NCBI GenBank assembly: GCA_036012155.1
Contig: DASCOT010000112.1
Location: forward strand, 1 to 10,162
DNA from: DASCOT01 sp036012155
Lineage (GTDB): Bacteria; Acidobacteriota; UBA890; WLXD01
Length of the DNA: 10,162 bases
Reading direction: 5' to 3'
Position numbers and translations under genes: made by a program. The notes under the pieces are model-generated. The model was not told where the DNA came from. It worked only from the letters and a program-made list of their open reading frames with translations, and made no database searches. Every line of letters begins with the position of its first letter. Position 1 is the stretch's first letter. Shown piece after piece: positions 1 through 5,815 of the stretch.

Positions 1-2
1 CC

Positions 3-296
3 GATGTGACGCTCGAGTGGTTCGCGTTCGGCTGGCATGGTCCGTACTTCAACAAGCTGATGCCCGATCCGTGGGGCAACCGCTATCAGTCCAACGTGTT
101 CGCGCTGCACTCGGTGCCGACGGGCAATATCTACACCTCGCCGGTAATCGTGCTGTCGGCGGGGCCGAACGGCATCGTCGATACGCGCTTCGACATGTAC
201 TACAAGTCGATCACCAAGGGCGGCAATCCGGGGAACGGTTACTTCCTCGGCGTCGATGACCAGGCCTGTGTGCTGAGCGCCGGAGGTCCGTTCTAG
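3..296 (+). CDS. Type II secretion-like pseudopilin (GspG-type), C-terminal part
   Basis: The reading frame enters from the left edge (first full codon at position 3) and stops at 294-296, so only about the last 98 residues are visible and the prepilin leader and N-terminal helix are missing. The visible part has the motif GPYFNKLMPDPWGNRYQS, which matches the 'GPY..KLP.DPWGNPY' signature of the globular domain of GspG-type major pseudopilins. It is followed by VIVLSAGPNGIVDT, which occupies the place of the family's 'SLGADG..GG' calcium-loop region. Such proteins build the periplasmic pseudopilus of type II secretion or related type IV pilus-like machines. The end carries a single Cys and a Gly-rich tail (SAGGPF). 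The internal GTG at position 6 is not a credible start, because the conserved domain already begins within the first residues. It could equally be a pilin-like protein outside a full secretion system, since no gsp neighbour is in view. Confidence 0.72.
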   Translation, partial: DVTLEWFAFGWHGPYFNKLMPDPWGNRYQSNVFALHSVPTGNIYTSPVIVLSAGPNGIVDTRFDMYYKSITKGGNPGNGYFLGVDDQACVLSAGGPF

Positions 297-308
297 GCTT
301 CCAGTCGG

Positions 309-364
309 GTCGGCGCGGCGGTGTGCGAGGAGACTCTCGGCCCGCCGCGTCGGCTCCTCTACTT
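309..364 (+). terminator. GC-rich hairpin after the pseudopilin gene
   Basis: Thirteen bases nearly all G/C at 309-321 pair with 342-354 (two G-T wobbles, no bulge). The loop holds a second small stem, 326-330 with 335-339. The hairpin starts 12 bases after the pseudopilin stop and is followed by a pyrimidine-rich stretch (TCCTCTACTTT). The T-tract is poor, so it may be a weak intrinsic terminator or a 3'-end stabilising hairpin. It also sits before the convergent cupin gene and could act on both strands. Confidence 0.5.
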
Positions 365-505
365 TGGGTGACGCCACGGTGGCCTGATTCGTGGGATGCG
401 ACCGACGTTGGTCAACCAGCCTGAAGCGCCGCGCTGAAATCGGTCATGGCCGTCGGGCCTTCCTAGAGCCCGTTCTCGCCGCCCCTGGCCGCCTGAGCGC
501 ATTAC

Positions 506-1086
506 TTACTGAGCTGACTCCGGGAACCCCGGCCCGGGTGGTTGTTCGGGAATCGGCTCCACGTACCGATACTCGCCGTCAAACACGCTGCGGTCACCGT
601 TCGGGGCCCAGCGGCCCCAGACCGCCCGCACCAGACCGTCTGTCAGGTTCACCATCCGGTGCATCGTATTCGGGGCGATGTAGACCACCTCGCCCGGCTC
701 GGCGACGAAGGTGTCATCGCCTAGGGTCCACTCGGCCTGCCCGTCGAGGACGACGTAGAACTCCGGTACCGGGTGAACGTGACCGGCGTAGATCGACAGC
801 GGCGCGAGCTCCCAAAAGCCTACCTGCACGTCGTCGTCCGGAATCGCGCTGCCGCCAATGACCGTATTCCAGCGCGTGATAGTGCCGCTGTTCTCCCAGC
901 CAACTTGCGCAGAGTTGACGTGCGCTGGTGGCGCGGAACTCTCCGACGCCGGGTTCGCCAGGTAGACATTGGCTGCCCCCAGTGCGAGATCCTCCGGCAC
1001 GACCTGTCCAACGCTCGGAACCGTCAAAAAAATAGGGCCGCCACGGCGACGGCGACAAGCATGACGGGCGCGCGCATCAACCTCAT
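506..1086 (-). pseudogene. Exported single-domain cupin protein, frameshifted at a T7 run
   Basis: The gene starts at ATG 1086-1084 behind an AAGGAG Shine-Dalgarno sequence with a 6-base spacer. Its first frame reads MRLMRAPVMLVAVAVAALFF, a typical signal peptide, and then hits TGA at 1026-1024 right after a run of seven T. The cupin domain continues in another frame to the TAA at 506-508. Adding one T to the run joins the two into a 193-residue protein. In that corrected protein, cupin motif 1 is complete (GHVHPVPEFYVVLDG, metal ligands H103, H105 and E109), and motif 2 follows as PGEVVYIAPNTMHRMVN with H143. All four expected metal ligands are present and the domain shows no other decay. 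It would be a periplasmic or secreted metal-binding beta-barrel protein; its substrate cannot be told. The frameshift may be a homopolymer sequencing error, a recent mutation or a slippage site. It is the last gene of the minus-strand block and faces the pseudopilin gene. Confidence 0.75.
1026..1032 (-). other. T7 homopolymer where the cupin frame changes
   Basis: On the minus strand the run reads CTA followed by seven T and then GACGG. With seven T the signal-peptide frame ends in TGA. With eight T it continues into LTVPSVGQ and the whole cupin domain. This is the only position needed to reconcile the two frames, since coding signal is clear on both sides of it. Confidence 0.7.
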
Positions 1087-1205
1087 GGTGTTCTCCTTGA
1101 GCCGTTGCACCGACGGAGTTGTCGGTCCACGTGCAGCGGTCCCATGCCGCCCGCGCCGAGCTGCCCGGTGACTTCATAGGGGACCAGTTTGGTGCCGGGT
1201 TCCAT
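1083..1205 (-). pseudogene. N-terminal remnant of a Ser/Thr protein kinase (40 codons)
   Basis: From ATG 1205-1203, preceded by GGGAG five bases upstream, the frame reads MEPGTKLVPYEVTGQLGAGG followed by MG. This is the start of a bacterial Hanks-type (PknB-like) kinase: the 'G.YE....LG.GGMG' first strand and glycine-rich loop that hold ATP. The family normally continues with 'EVY.A.D' and a domain of about 260 residues. Here the match ends at once after GMG (PLHVDRQL and so on), and the frame stops at TGA 1085-1083, so there is no catalytic Lys, HRD or DFG motif and no kinase activity is possible. The stop overlaps the cupin ATG (1086-1083, ATGA). The simplest reading is the 5' end of a deleted or recombined kinase gene. 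It could now serve as a small leader reading frame coupled to the cupin. It begins 59 bases after the HMG-CoA synthase stop. Confidence 0.65.
1093..1098 (-). promoter_or_regulatory. Ribosome binding site of the cupin gene
   Basis: AAGGAG lies 6 bases before ATG 1086 on the minus strand. It is the strongest Shine-Dalgarno match I noticed in the window. It decides the cupin start at 1086 over the in-frame extension that runs upstream through the kinase remnant. It lies inside the last codons of the kinase-like reading frame, so ribosomes ending there would be placed close to it. Confidence 0.7.
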
Positions 1206-1264
1206 AGCGCTCCCAGTCCGGGGGGAGGCAACTCGGCGGTGAGCTGCTGCGATGAGGGCCCGAT

Positions 1265-2353
1265 TCAGCTGCGCAGGCGCTCGTAGGCGGCAGCATCGAG
1301 CTGCTGGCGGTCGCCCAGATCGGCGTCGACATCGGAGGCCCACTCTCCGAGGATTGCCTTGGGCCCGGCGTGCAGCAAAAGCAACTCGGCGCCGAAGCCC
1401 GACCCGTAGGAGAACGCTGCCAGGCGCTGGCCCTCGACCAAGCCACGCAGCGCGTTGGCCACCGAGATCCACAGACTGGCCGTGTACGCATTGCCGCACA
1501 GTCGGTTCCAGAGCATGGTCGGGCCGACCTTCTGCTCAAACAGTCGCTCGATGTCCTCGAGGCTCCACCCGAAGTGCTCGCCAACTCGATGTACGGTCTT
1601 GCGAACCATCTTCGGGAACGGCACGTGGAAGCAGATCGCGGCAAGCTCGGCGAAGACTTTCTCGGGGTCGCGCTCGCGTACCAGGGCACGGAAACAACGC
1701 TCGGCAGCGCGTCTATAACAGTCGAGGCTCAACGCTCCGTCGACCTGCGGGAACGATTCGCCGACCGGACGGAAGAAGTCGAACTGCGGTTCGCTCCAGG
1801 CGTGCGACTCGGGCTCGATGGAGGCGATCGTAGGCTCGTCGATCACCATGGCGGCGGCGCCGGCGCCCTGCGTGGGCTCGCCGGGATCACCCTGCTCATA
1901 CAGCGACACGTCGGCTGCGATCACCAGGGCGGCGCGGTTGGCCGCGGCCCCGGACATACGCCACTCCGCTGCCTGGCGAACGGCCAGCGTACCTCCATAG
2001 CACGCGTGTTTGACTTCGTAGGAGCGCACGGCACCGCCGAGCTCGAGGCGGTCGGCCACGAAGGCGCTCAACGGACGGCTCATATCGACCGCGGTCTCGG
2101 TGCCGACCGCGAGCATGCCGATGTCGGCGCGATCCCCGTCCCAGCGGTCGAGGGCGCGCTCGGCCGCCTTGACGGCCAGGTCGACGACACCGTATCCGGG
2201 CGGGCAAAGCGACATCTGATCGCAACCAAGCCCGATCTTGTACTTGTCGGGGTCGACGCCGCGCAGCTCCGCGAGGTTGTCGAGGTCCATGGCGAGCGGT
2301 GGCAGAGCCAGGCCGATCGAGGCGATTCCGGTATCCGGCCGCGGTGTGTGCAC
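1265..2353 (-). CDS. mvaS: Hydroxymethylglutaryl-CoA synthase
   Basis: The enzyme condenses acetyl-CoA with acetoacetyl-CoA to HMG-CoA, the first committed step of the mevalonate route to isoprenoids, in the cytoplasm. From the GTG at 2353-2351 the protein has 362 residues. The catalytic triad of the family is in place: Glu86 in AVGTETAVD, the acyl-accepting Cys118 in YEVKHACYGGT, and His243 in CFHVPFPKM. The N-terminal IGLALPPLAMDLDNLAELRG, the GLGCDQM stretch and the late SYGSGFGAE motif also fit. The chosen start puts the conserved domain about 8 residues in, as in other bacterial members, with GGGAG upstream at an 8-base spacing. The frame is open further, to a TTG at 2437, but that extension looks non-coding. 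No other mevalonate gene is in view. A homologue acting in polyketide beta-branching is possible, but no acyl carrier or polyketide synthase gene is nearby. It is the first gene of the minus-strand block. Confidence 0.88.
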   Translation of the reverse strand: MHTPRPDTGIASIGLALPPLAMDLDNLAELRGVDPDKYKIGLGCDQMSLCPPGYGVVDLAVKAAERALDRWDGDRADIGMLAVGTETAVDMSRPLSAFVADRLELGGAVRSYEVKHACYGGTLAVRQAAEWRMSGAAANRAALVIAADVSLYEQGDPGEPTQGAGAAAMVIDEPTIASIEPESHAWSEPQFDFFRPVGESFPQVDGALSLDCYRRAAERCFRALVRERDPEKVFAELAAICFHVPFPKMVRKTVHRVGEHFGWSLEDIERLFEQKVGPTMLWNRLCGNAYTASLWISVANALRGLVEGQRLAAFSYGSGFGAELLLLHAGPKAILGEWASDVDADLGDRQQLDAAAYERLRS

Positions 2354-2452
2354 TACACGTACTCCCGATGATGTCTCTAGGAGGGATCCATCCGTCCCGG
2401 GCGGGATGTGGTGAAGCGGAGACCCCCTCGACCCCAATTGTGGAGTCAGCGA

Positions 2453-2482
2453 AGTGTAGGAGCGAACGTATGTCTACGGCAA
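2453..2482 (-). promoter_or_regulatory. Candidate sigma70-like promoter for the HMG-CoA synthase block
   Basis: On the minus strand TTGCCG (2482-2477) and TACACT (2458-2453) are separated by 18 bases. Each box matches the consensus at 4 of 6 positions. It would give a 5' leader of roughly 95 bases before the GTG at 2353. Short matches of this quality occur by chance, so this is a candidate only. Confidence 0.33.
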
Positions 2483-2507
2483 GTCTTCGGGGCGGGATCC
2501 GTGATCA

Positions 2508-2537
2508 ATGAACTCTGTACGACTGGAGCGTTATGCT
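2508..2537 (+). promoter_or_regulatory. Weak candidate promoter for the MoxR operon
   Basis: TATGCT at 2532-2537 is a 4-of-6 match to a -10 box and lies about 40 bases before the first ATG of the operon. The best partner at -35 distance is ATGAAC (2508-2513), only a 3-of-6 match with an 18-base spacer. The location in the divergent intergenic region, not the sequence match, is the main support. Confidence 0.27.
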
Positions 2538-2575
2538 AGGGTAGGTCGCCCTTCTGAACGGTTCCCCCTGGTCTC

Positions 2576-3877
2576 ATGCCCGACACCGCACCGATCCTTC
2601 GCCTCTTGCGCGACTTGGTACGCCGAGCCCGGACCAACCGCTTGCTTCAGGAGCTCGCCGACTCGGTCGGCGGTGCCCTCGCGGTCTGGTTGCTCATGGC
2701 GCTGTGGAACGCCACCATGCCCCGCCAGGTCGTACTGGGCTGGCCGTTCTTCGCCTTGGTCGCTGTCGCTGCCGTGATACGCACCGTCATACGCTGCGCC
2801 CGGCCGATGCCGCTAGGTCGTGCTGCCGCCCGTGCGGATGCGGCCGCCGACCTGACCGACGAGATGACCTCGGCCTACTGGTTCGTGCGCCACCCGCAGG
2901 AGGACGATTGGGTGGGACTTCACGTCGAGCGCGCCGCGGACACGGCACGCTCTTTGGACGGCGGCACACTGCTGCCGGTACGCCGTCCGCAGCGCCTCGG
3001 GTTGGCGGCGGGTTGCTTTGCCGGCCTGATGGCCGTGGCGCTCCTACCGGTTCCGCGCGTGTTCGAGAATGTTGTTGATCGGCTGGGAGATATCGCAATG
3101 TCCGAAGAGCCGCTCGACGAGAGCATGGAGGCCCTGACGGCCTTGGAGGAAGCCGACACCGCTCGGCGGGCTAACGAGCCACCGGCTCCTCTTGCCGACG
3201 AGCAGCTCCTCCTGCCGCAGCCGGGCGACGAAGCACAGACGGGGGAGAACGCGCTCGAGGAGGACTCGGCGTTAGAGGAGCAGGAGCCTGACCCCGAGGG
3301 CCAGGTCACCGAAGGGGACGAGGCCGGCGAAGAGGGCGAGGCCGGCGAGGATGGGGAGCAGACTCAGACAGAGAACCCCGAAGACATGCCGGCCGATACC
3401 GAAGGGGAGCAGGCGCCTGATCCGAACGCCAGCCAGCAGGAGGGCCAAGGCGAATCAACCGAGGAGAGCGGTACGACCCTGCCTGGCGGCGACGAGGTAT
3501 TCCTGCAACAGGGCACGGATGAGGCCGACCAGCCGCAGCTTGGTGAGGAAGAGGTCGGCCACGCGACGCGCGAGGGAGGAGAGGAGCAGGACCTCATGCA
3601 GGGTGAGCTGAGCACCTTGGAAGTGGAGTTGCAGCGCGAGATCCTGGCACTGCCGGATGAGGAACCCGAGGAGGAGACAGAGGAACAGGAGGAGGAGTTG
3701 ATCATCAAGGCGGAGGCGTCGCGGCTCGAGTTCCAGACGGTGGAGTCGCCCAGCGAGTTCGCCGAGCAGGAGATCATGCAGACCGAGACCGTGCCGTGGG
3801 GTTACCGGGATCTCGTGCGGTTGTACTTCAAGACACTGCGCGCACGTGACAACCAGAAAGAAGACGAAGGGCGATGA
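2576..3877 (+). CDS. Membrane protein with long acidic tail, first gene of MoxR operon
   Basis: I do not recognise a named family with certainty. The 433-residue protein starts with a basic N-terminus, then two likely membrane helices (about residues 31-46 and 51-72), a soluble stretch with Ala/Arg/Asp-rich helix, and a third hydrophobic segment (about 141-160). From there to about 400 it is strikingly acidic and low in complexity: by hand count 71 of the 210 residues at 171-380 are Asp or Glu, with very few basic residues. The last part is ordered again and ends in VPWGYRDLVRLYFKTLRARD, resembling a 'P..YR..V..YF..L' ending that I recall from large membrane proteins beside MoxR genes. Its stop overlaps the MoxR start (ATGA), which implies translational coupling and a shared role. 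No clear Shine-Dalgarno precedes ATG 2576. A role as membrane scaffold, cation-binding tail or partner of the ATPase is inference. Confidence 0.75.
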   Translation: MPDTAPILRLLRDLVRRARTNRLLQELADSVGGALAVWLLMALWNATMPRQVVLGWPFFALVAVAAVIRTVIRCARPMPLGRAAARADAAADLTDEMTSAYWFVRHPQEDDWVGLHVERAADTARSLDGGTLLPVRRPQRLGLAAGCFAGLMAVALLPVPRVFENVVDRLGDIAMSEEPLDESMEALTALEEADTARRANEPPAPLADEQLLLPQPGDEAQTGENALEEDSALEEQEPDPEGQVTEGDEAGEEGEAGEDGEQTQTENPEDMPADTEGEQAPDPNASQQEGQGESTEESGTTLPGGDEVFLQQGTDEADQPQLGEEEVGHATREGGEEQDLMQGELSTLEVELQREILALPDEEPEEETEEQEEELIIKAEASRLEFQTVESPSEFAEQEIMQTETVPWGYRDLVRLYFKTLRARDNQKEDEGR

Positions 3878-4866
3878 TCGAAGTCCAAGAGAGCATCGAT
3901 AGCTTCCAGGGGCGGTTTCAGATCGTCCGCGACGAGATCGGCAAGGTCATCGTCGGCAATGACGAAGTCATCGTCGGGATCCTGACCGCGCTGCTGGCCG
4001 GTGGTCACGCGCTGCTGGAGGGAATCCCGGGACTCGGCAAGACCAAGCTCGTGCATACGCTCGCCGACGTGCTGCACCTGGATTTCCACCGCATTCAGTT
4101 CACCCCCGACCTGATGCCCGCAGATATCGTCGGCACGAACGTCGTGCACGAGACGCCCGACGGAGCTCGGCATCTCGACTTCCAGCCCGGGCCGATCTTC
4201 GCCAACATTGTTCTCGCCGACGAGATCAACCGCGCCACTCCGAAGACGCAGTCGGCGCTGTTGGAGGCGATGCAGGAGAACAGCGTCTCGGTTGGCCGCG
4301 AGACCTATCCACTGTCGCAGCCGTTCTTCGTGCTCGCCACCCAGAACCCGCTCGAGATGGAAGGCACCTATCCGTTGCCGGAGGCGCAGTTGGATCGGTT
4401 CTTGTTCAAGCTCAAGCTCGACTTTCCGAGCGTTGACAACTTGCACGAGATCATGGAGCGCACGACCCAGGCCGAAGAGCCGACGGTGACGCGTGTGCTC
4501 GACGGCGAGCAGATCGTCGAGATGCGCAAGACGGCGCGCGCCGTGCCGATCTCCAAGCCGGTCCAGGACTACGCGATTCGACTCACCCTCGCCACGCATC
4601 CGGGCTCGGAGCACGCAGTGGAGGAAACCGAGCGGTATGTGCGCTACGGGGCCGGACCGCGTGCAATCCAGACGCTCGTGCTGGCGGGCAAGATCCGCGC
4701 CCTGCTGCACGACAGGGTGCACGTGGCGGCGGAAGATATTCGTGCCACGGTCATGCCCGCTCTGCGACACCGCGTATTGCTGAACTTCGAGGGCGAGGCT
4801 GACCGCGTCGACACCGACACCATCTTGGCGGCGATCCTGGAGAGCTTGCCGGGGCCAGGCGATTAG
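3874..4866 (+). CDS. MoxR-family AAA+ ATPase
   Basis: This is a 330-residue ATPase of the usual MoxR length, all domains intact. Walker A is GIPGLGKT (50-57), followed by the family's QFTPDLMPADIVG stretch. Walker B is IVLADEIN (112-119), next to RATPKTQSALLEAMQE. Sensor 1 is LATQNP (154-159), the Arg finger is in PEAQLDRF (R175), and the sensor 2 region is GAGPRAIQ (259-266). MoxR proteins are cytoplasmic chaperone-like ATPases that work with VWA-domain partners in the assembly or metal loading of protein complexes and in envelope stress responses. The start overlaps the previous stop by ATGA, and a GAAGGG sequence just upstream may serve as ribosome binding site. The DUF58 gene follows 27 bases after the stop, the standard order for this module. 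Confidence 0.95.
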   Translation: MIEVQESIDSFQGRFQIVRDEIGKVIVGNDEVIVGILTALLAGGHALLEGIPGLGKTKLVHTLADVLHLDFHRIQFTPDLMPADIVGTNVVHETPDGARHLDFQPGPIFANIVLADEINRATPKTQSALLEAMQENSVSVGRETYPLSQPFFVLATQNPLEMEGTYPLPEAQLDRFLFKLKLDFPSVDNLHEIMERTTQAEEPTVTRVLDGEQIVEMRKTARAVPISKPVQDYAIRLTLATHPGSEHAVEETERYVRYGAGPRAIQTLVLAGKIRALLHDRVHVAAEDIRATVMPALRHRVLLNFEGEADRVDTDTILAAILESLPGPGD

Positions 4867-4893
4867 AGATCCCGTGATCGTACGAGCAGGCTG

Positions 4894-5808
4894 ATGAGTG
4901 CTGCGAACCCCGAGCCGCAGAGCGATGGCGGCCTGGGCCCGTTCGACGAGGAGTTCCTGCGCAAGCTCGAGCTGCTGAGCGTAGTCTCCAAGCGGCTCCT
5001 GTCAGGGCAGTTCAAGGCGGAGCGGCGAGCCCGCAAGGTGGGCGCCGGCGTCGAGTTCGCCGACTATCGTGGCTACGTGCCCGGGGATGATTTTCGCGCT
5101 GTCGACTGGCGTGCCTACATGCGGCTCGATCGTCTGATCCTGAGGCTGTTCGAGGAAGAGACCGACCTTCCCATCTATCTGTTCGTCGACGCCAGTCGGT
5201 CGATGGGAACCGACGGTGGCAAGAAGCTCGACTATGCCAAGAAGGTGGCGGCCGCCTTGGCGTACATCGGTCTGTCGAATTTGGATCGCGTCAACCTGGT
5301 GGTATTCGCCGAGGGGATCATCGAGGAGCTGCCGGCGCAGCGCGCCAAGGGTCAGATCTTCAGCATTCTGCGATTTCTGTCGAGGGTGCAAGCCAGCCAC
5401 GAGACCAACGCTGGCGAGGCGTTCCACCGTTTCTTCACCGCCAAGCGACGCCGCGGTATGACCGTCGCGATCTCCGACTTCTTTGACCCGCACGGGGCCA
5501 CCAAGGCGTTCGATATCGTGCGCTATCGCCGCCAAGATCTACTCGCCGTGCATGTCGCCAGCCCGCAGGACATGTCACCACGCCTGAATGGCGAGGTGAC
5601 GCTGATCGACTCCGAGACGCGGCAGCCGCAGGACGTGACGGTCACGCCAACCCTGCTGCAGGCCTATGAAGAAGAGTACGATCGTTACTGTGATGAGCTG
5701 GAGCGATACTGCACTCTGTACGGATTCAGCTACGTGCGTACGATCACCGAGCACCCTTTCGAGGACCTCATCCTCCAGGTGATGAGACAGGGGAGGTTCC
5801 TCTCGTGA
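4894..5808 (+). CDS. DUF58 domain protein with intact VWA-like metal site
   Basis: This 304-residue protein has no signal peptide or membrane helix and is probably cytoplasmic. It carries the DUF58 core FADYRGYVPGDDFRAVDW (55-72). Next comes a von Willebrand A-like fold with the MIDAS motif DASRS (99-103), a Thr in the TNAGEAF stretch (about 171) and a conserved Asp in ISDFFD (D195), so divalent-metal binding looks possible. DUF58 proteins are nearly always encoded beside MoxR and are taken to be its binding partners. It lies between the MoxR gene and the BatA-like gene, with 27- and 7-base gaps, clearly in the same transcript. Many DUF58 proteins have N-terminal membrane helices. This shorter soluble form lacks them, so membrane attachment would have to come from neighbours. 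Confidence 0.93.
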   Translation: MSAANPEPQSDGGLGPFDEEFLRKLELLSVVSKRLLSGQFKAERRARKVGAGVEFADYRGYVPGDDFRAVDWRAYMRLDRLILRLFEEETDLPIYLFVDASRSMGTDGGKKLDYAKKVAAALAYIGLSNLDRVNLVVFAEGIIEELPAQRAKGQIFSILRFLSRVQASHETNAGEAFHRFFTAKRRRGMTVAISDFFDPHGATKAFDIVRYRRQDLLAVHVASPQDMSPRLNGEVTLIDSETRQPQDVTVTPTLLQAYEEEYDRYCDELERYCTLYGFSYVRTITEHPFEDLILQVMRQGRFLS

Positions 5809-5815
5809 GGGCGCG

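Noticed and set aside
365..505. Possible small gene or terminator between the hairpin and the cupin stop
   Set aside because: Only short 4-base stems and no start with a ribosome binding site could be found; I see nothing supportable here.
506..1231. One uninterrupted minus-strand reading frame covering the cupin domain and extending to 1231
   Set aside because: Its first 65 or so residues run out of frame through the kinase remnant and the signal peptide and look like no protein. The AAGGAG and signal peptide at 1086 mark the true cupin start.
1370..2371. Long plus-strand open frame opposite the HMG-CoA synthase gene
   Set aside because: It is a mirror of a real high-GC gene with full catalytic motifs on the other strand; the translation has no recognisable domain.
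2354..2437. N-terminal extension of HMG-CoA synthase from the TTG at 2437
   Set aside because: The extra 28 residues are unlike the family, whose conserved domain begins near the N-terminus; GTG 2353 with GGGAG upstream fits better.
3230..3720. GAG/GAA-rich stretch as a possible DNA repeat array
   Set aside because: There is no regular period; it simply encodes the Glu-rich tail of the acidic membrane protein and keeps frame throughout.
3802..4770. Long minus-strand open frame (322 codons) opposite the MoxR gene
   Set aside because: It lies antisense to intact Walker A, Walker B and sensor motifs, and is Arg/His/Leu-rich in the way of antisense GC-rich coding sequence.
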